Below are positions 9,016-19,943 of a stretch of DNA of 64,000 nt, piece after piece. The notes under the pieces are model-generated. The model did no database searches. It saw nothing but the letters and a program-made list of their open reading frames with translations, and was not told the origin of the DNA. Both the position numbers and the translations under genes were made by a program. Source of the DNA: Ampelomyces quisqualis (Eukaryota > Ascomycota > Dothideomycetes > Pleosporales > Phaeosphaeriaceae); NCBI GenBank assembly GCA_018398575.1, contig JAGTXZ010000009.1, positions 1,178,001 through 1,242,000 of the forward strand. The letters run 5' to 3'. Every line of letters begins with the position of its first letter. Position 1 is the stretch's first letter.

Positions 9016-10605
9016 TTACTGTTTGAGTGTCACGCCCATACTCGTGATCACACTGCATCTATCCCCCTCCGCTTGCTCCACAGGCTCCATTCTTACCACA
9101 TCCCCGTTGTTGAATTTGAGCCGATTACCATTCCCCGAGCCAAATGTGTCCCACTGTGGACTTTTCAGCTCTCTTGCCGACTCGCCGCCCGCTGCGACCA
9201 GATAATCCGCCACATGCTCGTTAGGATCGTAGCTTCTGATGAAACTTGCCCAATACGCTTGGATGAAAACGCCGGCAGCCGATGTGGCATTATTCCAGAT
9301 GGGGAGGAGTTCGCCCACGTGAGATGCACTGCCGACATTCCAGCGATATGTCCAGGTAGGGAAGTTGCTTTGCGCCGCATAAGTAGCAGAGATTTTGAGC
9401 GTGGGGCAGTTGTAGCGGATGTGACCGTAGATGTCGGACGCGATCTGACGCCAGCGAGGATCGGAGAGAGGATTGGGTCCTTTCCATGCTTCCTTAATTT
9501 CGCTCCATTTGATGCCAGGGAACTGATCTGCAACGAAGCGCTGCGCAGTGATCATTGACTGGATGTTTCTGGGTGTGAAGATGATTCCTTCGTTTGTGGT
9601 GTCCCCAAAAATGGTCGGGACTTTAACAAAATGACCGGCTTTCAATTCGTTGAAGGTGAAGTCCTTGATGAAGTCGTAATCCAAAGTAGGGTTCCAGAAG
9701 TAAATTGGTGGGTTTGTCGCTCCTGGAAATGGCTTCTTCAATGTCCTGACTGCTTTCTGAAATGTGACTGCATCCAGGGTGGTCATACAAGCGAGGTCAG
9801 CACAGCCAGTTTGTTTGAGAAGAGAGTCGTATTGCCATTGGCTGTTCGCAACATCGCGAAGCGGAGGGAAGGCGGGAGATTCGGCAGCAGCTGCATGGAA
9901 GAGGTCATCATTGCGTCCACCGTAGGCTGTCAGTTGAAGGACGACTGAACCTCCACCGGCGCTGGCTCCTCCAACGGTGACGTGTTCGGGGTCACCTCCA
10001 AATTCATGAATATGCTTCTTGACCCACTTCAGCGCCTGTCTCTGGTCCTTGAGTCCATTATTCAGGCTCAGACTGCTGTTGGCGGCGACCTCCCTTCCAG
10101 CGAGAAAGCCATAAGGTCCGACGCGATAATTGAAGTTGACGACGACCATGTCATTGTCGGCAGCATCGATGAGATCTGCACCGTCGTAGTTGGCGTTTCC
10201 GTTGACGCTGAAACCACCACCTTGGATGAAAACATAGACCGGCAGCTTGCTGTCGTTGGTAGACTTCAATGGTGCGAACACATTGATGAACAGACAATCT
10301 TCGGAGTGGTACTCTCCAAATTCCTCATCAAGTTCGCTGCCAGAACCGATGCAGAGAGGTCCAAACTTGGTCGCGTCGACAATGCCGCGCTCATTGAGAG
10401 GATGTTGAGGTGCTGTAAATCGCAAGCCTTCTACGCGCGATACTGAACGAGCATATCGCATCCCCGCCCATCGCATGACACCGTTGCCAATATCCTTTCC
10501 ACGGTATCGTGCGTAGCCTAGGTCGATAATCTCCTCGAGGGCGGCTACATCCTGGAGGAGCAGAAAGACTGCACAAAGCAGCAAGCGAAACATTGTTCCA
10601 GCCAT
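9016..10605 (-). CDS. secreted type-B carboxylesterase/lipase
   Basis: A single-exon protein of 529 residues, the usual length for the type-B carboxylesterase family (alpha/beta hydrolase fold). The N-terminus is a signal peptide (MFRLLLCAVFLLLQDVAA, from Met5), so secretion is expected. Visible motifs are the SEDCLFINVF block, an oxyanion-hole IQGGGF, the nucleophile elbow GGASAGGGS (catalytic Ser in GASAG), the acid residue in GDTTNEG and the catalytic His in ASHVGEL. Disulfide-type cysteines occur at the expected N-terminal positions (PLCIG, EDCLF). The family hydrolyses esters of lipids, xenobiotics or plant polymers; the substrate cannot be told from sequence. Confidence 0.92.
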   Translation of the reverse strand: MAGTMFRLLLCAVFLLLQDVAALEEIIDLGYARYRGKDIGNGVMRWAGMRYARSVSRVEGLRFTAPQHPLNERGIVDATKFGPLCIGSGSELDEEFGEYHSEDCLFINVFAPLKSTNDSKLPVYVFIQGGGFSVNGNANYDGADLIDAADNDMVVVNFNYRVGPYGFLAGREVAANSSLSLNNGLKDQRQALKWVKKHIHEFGGDPEHVTVGGASAGGGSVVLQLTAYGGRNDDLFHAAAAESPAFPPLRDVANSQWQYDSLLKQTGCADLACMTTLDAVTFQKAVRTLKKPFPGATNPPIYFWNPTLDYDFIKDFTFNELKAGHFVKVPTIFGDTTNEGIIFTPRNIQSMITAQRFVADQFPGIKWSEIKEAWKGPNPLSDPRWRQIASDIYGHIRYNCPTLKISATYAAQSNFPTWTYRWNVGSASHVGELLPIWNNATSAAGVFIQAYWASFIRSYDPNEHVADYLVAAGGESARELKSPQWDTFGSGNGNRLKFNNGDVVRMEPVEQAEGDRCSVITSMGVTLKQ

Positions 10606-12247
10606 CGCTGGGGACGAAGAAAGCTGGGAGTTCCCAGGGTGTAAGTGACGATCGGCGGTGTTTTCGGGGATTCAATGTATGTATGGAGGTAGCCGCTTGC
10701 TGATCAGGGGTGTATTCCAATTCTCGGAGGATGAGACCGTGCTCCAATCATCGAATTCGGCGAGCGATGCCCTTGGAGAAGAGAAAGATTATTTCCCATC
10801 AACAATAATTCTTTGCAAACATTGTGAGTGACTAGATAACTACGGAGCATGTTGCAAAACTTGCACGTCGTAACCACGGGCCCTAGAAACTTAGATCGTA
10901 CACCAAATCACATCCGGTGTCGCACAGCCGGAGATTAGAAGGTTGTTGTGATATGTACCACCACACGACCGTGCATGCAGCGCCAGGGTGTGGTCTATGT
11001 AGAGTCTAGTCTACTAGACTGATATTGGAACTCCTTCAGCGCTCAGGATTCAGACGTGCTGGGCCATCCTGCGGCGGGTACGTCGGGCAGCGGGCTGTCA
11101 TGCATGGGTCGGTGAATGCCGGAGACGCAATGTAATTTTCGCGTGATGCATTGATGGACATTGGATGATCATGGAGGCACGCGAAGAGCGATGTTGAACG
11201 CGTCGGAAACGCTTTGTCTCAGACACGGCAGAAGATTGTGTCTCTGCCCGTGGTTCTATCACAGCGATTTACAGAAGAGGTTGTTTCTGCGAATGCAGCC
11301 ATGTTCTCAACGTGCTTTTTAGGGAATCGCTGCTGTCAGCACGCTACGGCTTGCAACCGTTTCGCATCTGGCCAAGCTGTATCGTGAATTTTCGTATTCG
11401 TTTTCAGTGCATGGTCGCATCTAACCGCGAGCATAAGTAGCAATTACGTCCGAATGTCCGGAAGTGAAAAAAAAACCCCGCCACTTTGGGGGCATCCACT
11501 CCTCCGCGAACGTCCACAGTCGATGGCTTCTAGAACCATGCAAGGCTCAAGCCACGTTGTTAGGTATGTAGAAGCATAGGCACAATCTCGTAGACGCCGC
11601 TCAAGATGAGGATATCTCGAAGCCCCACTACCTATCTGGGTACTGTCGCTCCTTGTACCCATTCTCAACAGGCGAGTCCGTACAGGAGCAACAATCCAAC
11701 AACGTACTTTTGCCCCCACCCCATCACCCATCTCGTGTACCTTGTGCATTTACGGCGTCGCGTCTGGTTTCCAGTCACCTCGCATTGGCGGAGTGGAGAA
11801 ATCCCTTGTCGCCTTGACCTCACTTTGCTCTACGCTCCCGACAAGCTGATTGGGACATGGTTGTACAAGAGCGCGGCAGGCTCATCTCGTGCTTATCCTA
11901 TCTGTGGAAGGAGAGACCTATGCATATGACGTTGGTGCGAACTGGGCCAACTCGCATCTTAGCTGCTGACCAATATGCTTCCGAGTATCAAAACAGTGGA
12001 TGGGAATTTCTTGCGATTGGGCTTTCGACTTGGATTCCTTCAGAACATAGCAAAGCAAAGTCCTCGCAGAGGAACTGCTCTTACGTCTTGGCCTGAGCCG
12101 CGCATTGAGAAATTGTAGTTCTAATAGTAAATCAGGATCAAGACAATGTTGAGTATGAGCGGGCGACATTACTTCAAACACTGTATAAGGCATGTATGTC
12201 ATCGCCCCCCCCCCCTCCCCCCCTCCACTCCAACACTTTCCCCATCC
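10606..12247. other. 1.6-kb intergenic region, no gene seen
   Basis: This separates the carboxylesterase from SDHAF4. Several short open frames (about 11444-12100) overlap on both strands without recognisable motifs. A C homopolymer run interrupted by a few T lies at 12205-12226. I see nothing else to annotate. Confidence 0.5.
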
Positions 12248-12754
12248 TTAAAAATCAGTCACACGCCCATTATAACTCCAATCCCCAGCCACCCCCCACC
12301 GCAGCGGCTCATTCTTCGGCCCCCCAACCTCCCCCGTCTTGGGATTCGTATCGCCTTGGAATTCCGGCGGCGCTCCTCGCCGCATATTCGGATGGACTTC
12401 TTCTCCCTTGGGAATCTCCTTGCCGTTTTCAAACCTCACTTGCACACCCTCTTCTGCGTGCGAGTGTGGGGATTGATTGATCTGTGGCGCCGACGAGGTA
12501 GCCGGGGGTGTGGAGTCGGGTGATTGATTTATCCTCGTGCGCACAGCTGGTTGATCGGGTGGTGGGGAGGTCGCTTTGGGCGTGCTGAAGGCGCCAGTGC
12601 TTGCTTTTTGGAGTTTTTCAAAGAGTTCTTGTTCTTCGCGGGGGAGACGGGGTGGTGCGGGGCCGGTTTTGAAGGATGTTGGGTGGCGGAGCGAGGTGCT
12701 GAAGGCGCGGCGGGAGAGGAGGCGGGGGAGGCGTTGGAAGGACATGGTGTGCAT
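12248..12754 (-). CDS. SDH8: succinate dehydrogenase assembly factor 4, mitochondrial
   Basis: This 168-residue protein starts at codon 12752-12754; a second Met three codons later is an alternative start. The N-terminus is a classic mitochondrial presequence, rich in Arg/Ser/Leu without acids (SFQRLPRLLSRRAFSTSLR). The C-terminal 35 residues carry the SDHAF4 signature: NPKTGEVGGPKNEPLRWG followed by DWSYNGRVTDF. In this family (yeast Sdh8, human SDHAF4) the protein binds flavinated Sdh1 in the matrix and promotes its joining to Sdh2 in complex II. The middle is Pro/Ser-rich and longer than in animals, which is common in fungi. It is transcribed in the same direction as RVB1, about 390 bp downstream of that gene's stop. 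Confidence 0.88.
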   Translation of the reverse strand: MHTMSFQRLPRLLSRRAFSTSLRHPTSFKTGPAPPRLPREEQELFEKLQKASTGAFSTPKATSPPPDQPAVRTRINQSPDSTPPATSSAPQINQSPHSHAEEGVQVRFENGKEIPKGEEVHPNMRRGAPPEFQGDTNPKTGEVGGPKNEPLRWGVAGDWSYNGRVTDF

Positions 12755-13139
12755 CGTGCAGTCGTGTTGTGTATTAGACGTTGTGGACGAGGACAATTGG
12801 TATGATGGGTGGTGGTGTCGTTGGGGATGTAAATGCTGTCGAGGGCGAAGCTCGAGACACTCTTCATCACTGAACACCGAGCCGCGGCGCGTGGGGCCAA
12901 TCGGAACACGCAAGTGGCAACGGAAGTCGATTTTCGTGGAAGAAAATTTACCGGAGCTCGGATCTAACTTGTGATTCAAGTGCACACAATGTCTGGATTG
13001 ATTCTCGAATGGTTCAAAAAGCATTCCATACAGGTGTTGCGCTAACTTTTGCAGTGCATGCCGTGTGCTGCACGGGAACGCCAGACCAAGTATTACAACC
13101 CCCAAACGCCAGACTATCTTACATGACCACAACATGCGT
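12755..13139. other. intergenic between SDHAF4 and RVB1
   Basis: 385 bp that should contain the SDHAF4 promoter and the RVB1 3' end. The sequence is unremarkable and no gene is seen. Confidence 0.5.
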
Positions 13140-14722
13140 CTAGGCAATGTAGCCGTTTGCCTCTGACATATTTTGCGCGCTCCGTCTGGCGTCGATGAAC
13201 AAGTCTTGACACTCCTCCACGTCCTCCTCTTGAATCTGCTTTCCTTGTCGTCCACTGACTTCGGCCAAAACACTTGCCGGCGCGAGCAGCTGCAGCGCAT
13301 ATCGGAGACTGATCTTCTCGCCGAGCGCGCTGACCTTGTCCTTGGCCGCATCCGAGATGCTCAGCTTCTCGGTCTGCACGCGCGTAGTGATGATGGACTT
13401 GATTTCTGCAGGACCGTATGGATGGGTTGGAATAATGAGGAGACGGGCAAGTAGATCGGAAGGAATGCCGTGCGCAGAGGGAGGCAGGTTCGAGCCACCG
13501 CGGATGTGAGTGTTGCCGCGGTTCGAGGCGAGGATGACGAGAGGTGACAATGGCGATTCGAGGGCGCGATTGAGGAAGGTGAAAGCTTCGAGATCGAGCA
13601 TGTGAACCTTTGCCTGTTAGTTGGTGCGTTGGTGGCTCATGCTGTCTGACTTACTTCGTCGATGAACAGTACACCAGGGACTAGGTCCGCAACCCCCTGA
13701 TCAATGTACCGGTTGACCACCTTGTTGATTTCCAGCCGCAGCTTCTCTGTGATCTCCGTCTTCTTTGGCTTCATCAACTGGCCCATCATGCTCATTATGT
13801 CCTGTCCACCCTGTGGTCGTGCGTTTGCGACATCAAGATCGTGCAGCGTGACGTCCTGGACAATCTCCTTCTTCTTGTGCACGTCGCCCTTGGGTATCGG
13901 CACGTACTCCTCCGCCTCGAGGTCGAACTCGGTCGCGTACGCATCTGATCGACCAACGCGCTTGACGGCACCGGTGTTCGCTTCAATGTAGATGACGTCT
14001 CCGAGGCGCACGCGCTCTTTTTGTATGGCCTCGTAGATGGAGGGGTCGAGGCGCAGCTTCTTCGTGCCCTTGGCCGACTTGAGGTTGATGAGCAGGTGTG
14101 AGATGGTGCGGCCGTATCCTCCAAGCGGGTTCTCGGCCTCTTCCGGCGTGAGCTCGGTGACTTCGCCCTCGTAGACTTCCTTGGTTTCCTTGACACGCAG
14201 ACCTGTTACTGGTGTTAGCGCGTCTCATGCAGGTCGTGGTGCGCATTGGGGTCCGCTTCGTCGCGATCCTGCTGCAACACCACTGCGCGTGTCATCCGTA
14301 CCAATCGCTCTCCTGAAGTTCTCCATAAGCGCCTCCGTCTTCTTGACTTCCGCCGAGTAGATTTCGCTCCCTACGATGGGACAGAACGGGACCTTGGTGC
14401 CCAACTCCTGGCTGACAGCCAGAGCGAGTGCGGTTTTTCCGGTTCCGGGCCCTCCTGCAAGCAGCACCGCTCGCCCCGACATCTTCTTCGCCTTGACGAG
14501 GTCGACGACCAGACCGCATGCCTTGCCATTGTCAGTATAGCTGCTGTAGGTCGACATGGCAGGCTACGCTACCTCGCGCGCCGCAGCTTGGCCTACGAAG
14601 CCACCTGCAGAGGGCGTCGCACGACCATCGCTCGATAGACCCAAGCCCTTGATGTGGCTGTGGGCCGCGGTCCTGCTTTCACGCGTGTTGCTCTTGACCT
14701 CGCTGACGGGTACCGTCGCCAT
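13140..14722 (-). CDS. RVB1: RuvB-like AAA+ helicase 1 (Rvb1/pontin)
   Basis: Four exons, 14722-14573, 14521-14302, 14202-13655 and 13607-13140, give 461 residues. The introns (51, 99 and 47 bp) have good borders, and each junction restores the conserved protein. The N-terminus SEVKSNTRESRTAAHSHIKGLGL is diagnostic of Rvb1 rather than Rvb2. Walker A is GGPGTGKT, and Walker B is FIDEVH, split by the last intron. Sensor-1 lies in ASNRGNTHIRG, and the C-terminal arginine-finger/sensor-2 region is present. Rvb1 pairs with Rvb2 in a hetero-hexameric ring used by INO80, SWR1, NuA4/TIP60 and the R2TP chaperone (box C/D snoRNPs, PIKKs). The central OB-fold domain II is complete. All catalytic motifs are intact. 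Confidence 0.97.
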
Positions 14723-16026
14723 GGTGGCTAGCGCGGGAATGCACTCGGTCTCTAGTCTTGCCAAGCAGCTTCGAGATGTGCGTGGTTGGTCGTTCGGGCG
14801 TGAGCGGACGGGGTTCGTGATGGCGCGCGTGGGACTGTTTGGCTGTTTGGAGCTTGAAGTTTGGGGCATCTCACGGTTCGCGAAACTACCGAGTACCGGT
14901 ACCCATCTAGCGCGCCAGGGCCCAGGGCTCGCTCCATCAGCCGTCGTGTGCCTCCGCACCGCTTTGCAAGCAACAGGGCGCTTGCTTCTCTGCACCACTG
15001 TCGCCTGCTCTGCACTCCTGTGCCGGAACGCAGTGTCGTCCTGACACTGCGCTGGTCATTTTTCCCGCACCAGCTGTGCACCATCGCGCCTGCCTCCGCC
15101 TCTCTCTCTCTCTCCACTCTGCGTCCCGCAACGGGGCTCACTGCACGCTCAAGGCAACCATAAGTCCCGTGGATGGGCAGGCCTCTGCAAAGCGTAGCAC
15201 ACTCTAGCACGGCCTGCGCAGATGTTTTCGCTGACTTCAGTCCAGGAGCTTTTCCGCATTGTCGGCCGCGATGCACTCGCCCCCCGGTCGCCCTTACGGA
15301 AACGCCCTGACCCGCCGCCGCTTGGCCTGGGAAACGGTACCGAGTAAACCTCGGCGAGAGGTGCCACAGAGCAACATGCACGCCTGGCTGTCATAGCATC
15401 AAGAGCAAGGAATGATGCGTCATCGCTGGACATCGCCCCAGCACCGTCGCAACGCCTAGCGGACTCTCCTTGAACACGGGGTTGAGCACCGCAAGCGGGT
15501 TTCACGACATCACATAGCAGAGGTCAAAACGTCCCGAATATTCTTCTGTTTCTGTAAATGTGGCTCTCGACTCATAGAGCATAGTCATACAGCAGCGCAA
15601 GCCGGCAATTTCACGCCCGCCTTCCTCGCAACCCCTCAATGTTCAGTAAAGGCTGGCGACCAAGCGGTCGCCGATAGGATCCAAAAACGCAATCCTCGTC
15701 AAATCGTAACCCATTACCTGCGTAAGTACACCCCAGTTGCTCTGAGTAGGGGCGTAAGGAATTCTGTACACGGAAGAAGTGTGGCGTGTTTGTTGTGGTT
15801 GGTGAGAGGCAAACAAATTCACTGGTCATCGAGTGCATGCTGACAACCTGGCGCAGGTCCTGGTCGACAATCGTCCCGCAATCGAAAACGACGTTTACAT
15901 CGCCACCAGCTGCTAACTCCAAGGAGCTCAGGATTGCAGTCAATTATCCATGGAAGAGGCGGATCGTCCAGAAGAACCAAAAGCCACGAGGTCACGCCAT
16001 GTTATCAGCAGTTGTAGTCGTAGACT
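14723..16026. other. 1.3-kb intergenic region, no gene seen
   Basis: This lies between the 5' end of RVB1 and the 3' end of the bromodomain gene. It contains a short (CT)n run near 15100 on the plus strand, compatible with a promoter pyrimidine tract. A 209-codon open frame on the minus strand (14752-15381) overlaps exon 1 of RVB1 in another frame and has no recognisable features. Confidence 0.5.
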
Positions 16027-18874
16027 TTACTCTTCCTCGCTTTCGGAGCCACTGGACTCGTCATCGTCGCTCGAGGCGTCATGCGCTGCATTGGTTAGCC
16101 TCGAATCACCTGACATTTGCGCAACCAACTTACCAGGTGGCGACTGGCTGGACCCCGAAGCGCCGCCCTGGAAAGACTGCAGCTTCTCCTGAATCTTGCG
16201 CATATTGTCTTCCTGCTCCGTCTTGCCCATGGGCTTATTCTTCTTGGGCCGACTGGTGGTCTGCTTGCTGGCCTGGCGTGGTGGCTCAAAGTCATCATCC
16301 GCGACGACGCCGCCTTTGGGACCACGAATCGACTTGATGAACTTGAAGAGCTCACGCAGCGTGTCATCGTTGATCTCGTCCATGTCAAGCTCCATTTCGT
16401 CATCGTGCACGTTGGCCAGGTGCGGACAGCCGTTTCGAATGATTTGAACGGCCTTGCGCATATCGGCATCACCCAAAGTGCTGATGCCCTCTGATATCTC
16501 TTGTTTCTGGGTGAATGTCAGAGGCGCTGGAGCCTTGACACGCGGTTTCGGCCTTCCACCCTTGGGAGGAGGAACCGTGAGAGGCGCTGCAGCTACACTA
16601 CCATGCCGCTTCAGAGACTTTTTTTTCTTCGAAGGGGCCTTGGGGGATGCGCGCTTGCCACCTTTCTGCTGTTGCAGGAGCGCTTGGGCAGTTTCGTTCA
16701 ATTGAGCGATTTGCTGCTGGATGGCAAGAAACTGTGCCTGCGCAGGGTCGACCTCCTCGTCCTCGTCCTCTTCCTCTTCGTCGTCCTCGGAGTACACAGG
16801 CGACTGAGGAGCAGGCGCATGCTGCGCGAGCCAAGCGGACTTTTCCTTCCACAAATTCTCGAAGATCTCCTCCAGCTGGTGACCCATCTTGTTGACGGCG
16901 TCGCCTTCTGGATTGAACTTGAAGCAGTTTCCGAAAACAAGCTGGGCATCATTGTAGAAATCCTTGGCACTCTGGTATACGCCAGCTTTCAAGTTTTTCT
17001 CGATCGTGCCAAAATCCATCGGCTTCTTAATGATCTTCAGATACGACGGGATGTTCAAGGCCACGGGATCTACGGGAGACACAAAAGGATACGAAACGGC
17101 GGCGTACTTCGGTTTCAAAAGCTCGGCCAATACACTCTCACAAAATTTCAGCTCCTGCTGGTACTTCTTCTTTCGCGGCTTGGCGCTGGAGTATGGCAAG
17201 TCCTTTGATGGTCTGTGGATTTCTCGCTTCGGACGATCATTCGTGCTTGACGAGTCACGGCGTATGATGGGCATACCATCTTGGTTGACAGGAAACGTCG
17301 TGGATGGCGAGGCTGCCGTGGGCGTCGGACCCGCTGGAGATTTGACGACGGGTGGCGCTACCCTTGACTCGCGTCGGGGCTTGGGTGCTGTGTTCACCGT
17401 CGGCTTCCTGGCCTTGGTAGGCTTCGGCGGCTCCTCTGCAGCACTGCCTCTAGGCATTTTGCCCATGCCTTTTAGAAAGTAGGCACGGAGGTTGTAGCCA
17501 GCCTGGGTGACGGGATGTTGCTTGTTGTTGAACAATTCGCTATTCTCGACCATCTGATCTAGGTCTGCCATGAAGTCTCGCACATATGTGTACTTGCTCT
17601 CCTTCAATTTGTGCTCCATTGTAGACAAATCCATTGGATTTCTGACAATCTCAGGATAGGTGGGAATATTGAGAGTGATGTGGTCCACGGGGTCCTTGAA
17701 CGCCAACGAGACTTTGATTTTCTTGGTGTTTCTAATTCGCTCTAGAAGAAACTTGTTTTGCAAGCCCGTCAAGGGAGTAGACGGCCATTCCTCGAAATCG
17801 ACGGCCTTGTGTACACCAGAAGGCTCTTGTGCCGAGCTCGAACCAGGTGCTGAAGAGCCACCGTTGTTATTTGCCTGATCTGGATGAGTCGGTACTTCAG
17901 GGACCTTGAAGTCTGCTTGGCTGGTCGACTCGTCCTCGGTCTTGGTTCGCTTCGCGTCAGGAACGTCAAACTCGTCTTCTTCCCTTGGGCGCACCTTTCC
18001 AGAAGATGGCGCATCCTCCATTTCACGGTCCACGATTACGGACGATTGTATCGAGGTAGGTTGAGTGGCAGCAGTATCGGGATTGGTCTGTATGGTAAGC
18101 TCATGCATTGGTTTCGTCGGAGGCGCAGATGACTCTGCAGGTTTTGAATCTTCAGACATATCTACGCAGATGTCCATGGCGTCGATGGAAGATCCCTCCT
18201 TGGAGACAGGCTGCGTTTCTGGGACCCATTGCGTGTTCTCAGTTGATGCTTCGTTTGCCGTAGAAGGCTCTTGGGCAGTTGCAGGCTCCTCGCGCAGATC
18301 AGAGGTCGGTGCCTCAACAGCCTGAGCCATCGAGGTTGCGCCCATCTCGGAATCACCGAACAGTGAGTTCGTATCTTGCTGGCTGTCGGGCAGAAAATGC
18401 GCAACGCCGTCGATTCCACTCGAGACGTTGGTAATTGGATCGATGGCGGGTTCGATGGCTGGCACAGGTGCTGACGTGGCCGCAATTGTGTGATTGCCGT
18501 TTATGGATGTTTGGGGTTGCGCAAAGTCTTCGGTTGAATTGGTCTCGAGGAGAGGATCTTCAAACAGCGCATCGTGCTCGCTAAGCGATGTTAGTAAACA
18601 AGGCGCAAGGTGAGAGAGGACAACGGGTGACGGTCAACGGGACAGACAGTTGTGCACCGAGGGCGCGCACTCACCCGTTTGTTCCATTCTCCAGAGCCAT
18701 GCCGTCTGCCGGCGCAAAAGCGCTCGCCTTCAGGTCCGAAGGAGTTTTGTCCAATGCGGGTGATGTCATTACTCCCATCGGGCCATACGAGGGAAAGGCG
18801 AGAGCGCGCACGGCTGACGAGGAGGCTGTGGTGATGTGGGCAGCTGTGGTTCTGGGGCTGTTAGCGACTGCCAT
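16027..18874 (-). CDS. BDF1: BET-family double bromodomain protein (Bdf1-like)
   Basis: Exons 18874-18675, 18580-16134 and 16085-16027 give 901 residues (2706 nt). Intron 1 (94 bp) has GTGAGT and CTTAG borders. Intron 2 (48 bp) has GTAAGT, CTAAC and GCAG, but retaining it also keeps the frame. Domains: a long acidic/Ser/Pro N-terminus; bromodomain 1 at about 333-440 (YPEIVRNPMDLSTME and the acetyl-lysine Asn in LFNNKQHP); bromodomain 2 at about 543-643 (KIIKKPMDFGTIEKNL, CFKFNPEGD); a coiled acidic/Gln region; an ET domain at about 752-818 (TFTQKQEISEGISTLG...); and an acidic Ser-rich tail ending SGSESEEE. BET proteins read acetylated histone H4 and recruit TFIID and SWR1. The start could also be 18913. 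It is divergent from the UTP12-domain gene, with a roughly 1.07-kb shared upstream region. Confidence 0.95.
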
Positions 18875-19943
18875 GTCTCGGCGCACGCGACTGCGGTGAC
18901 AAGACGCGTACAAACAATGACGGAATGAGCCGAGATGTACAGGTAAGAAGGGTCGGGTGGCGCAAGCTTGGTAGCGCGCAGCTTAGCGGGGTGAGTTGAA
19001 GTGTGGCGTGTCGGTCGAAGGTGCAAACCGGGGGAGGGGCAGCAGAAGCTTTATTTAAATCCTGCGGAGGAGGCTGAAACGAAAGCAGGGTCAGGTGACT
19101 TACAAGGGTGGTGGCGATGGGCTTCCAAGCGACGCGCGGTGATGAGTCAGGGTTTGACGCGTTGTTGTGGTGCGGCGAAGCGCGCGGACAGCGAAGTGAC
19201 AGCAACGGTCCAACTGTGGTGCAGCGCGGCGGCAACAAGACCCGCAAACAGGCGCACGGCTGGCGACGGCAACGTGTCGGATTCAAGTCAAGCAGAGCAG
19301 CGCGGGTACACGCCCAGCGATGAACAAGTGCGTGGCTGTGTGGTGCAACGCAGACGCCTGGGCGCGCACGGGGAACGGGCCACGGCAGGGTCGCGGTGAA
19401 GGTGGTGGGGTGCGAGTAATGGGCCGGCGTATCGGAGGAGGTCAAGCGGATTGGACACCGGAGAACAGAGCAAAAGGCGTCAAAGATGGAATTCGGGCGT
19501 GTCTGCCTTTAAGAGCGCCCGCCGACCGCCGACCACTGGGGCCAAGCTAGCGCCCCTGTGCTAGCTTGATTCGTATGGGGCCCTTGAAGAACCATCCACC
19601 CAGGCCGAGTGCGCACCTCGTCCTGGCGCGCGGCTGCCACACGCGTCTCCAGCACGGAACGCCTCGCTGGCCAGGGCAGATCCGATGCCCATTTTGATGT
19701 GGGAGCGCACGCAACGGCTGGCGTTGGTTGACATGTTGACGTTCCGCAGCGACGCGAAGCCGCTACCTCGCATTCCGCCTAGCGCTGCGGTCCGTGCACA
19801 GCGCATCTCGAACTTTTTCGCTGGAGCCAGGCGCGAGACTGCTCCGCACGCCTTCAGCACATCCAGCCGCACCACGCCCTCTCTCGGCAGCATACTGTTG
19901 CTGCAGCTCCGCCGTGCGGTCCGATCCTACACAGACCGCCGAA
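18875..19943. promoter_or_regulatory. divergent intergenic region between BDF1 and the UTP12-domain gene
   Basis: A GC-rich 1.07-kb region that must hold the promoters of both divergent genes. Open frames within it overlap on both strands and look like compositional artefacts. No TATA element or repeat stands out. Confidence 0.4.

Noticed and set aside
12205..12226. Poly-C run as a regulatory element
   Set aside because: Lies beyond the SDHAF4 stop with no partner structure; a simple homopolymer tract.
14752..15381. 209-codon minus-strand frame upstream of RVB1
   Set aside because: No motif, overlaps the RVB1 leader, Arg/Gly/Ser-rich composition of a GC-rich spacer.
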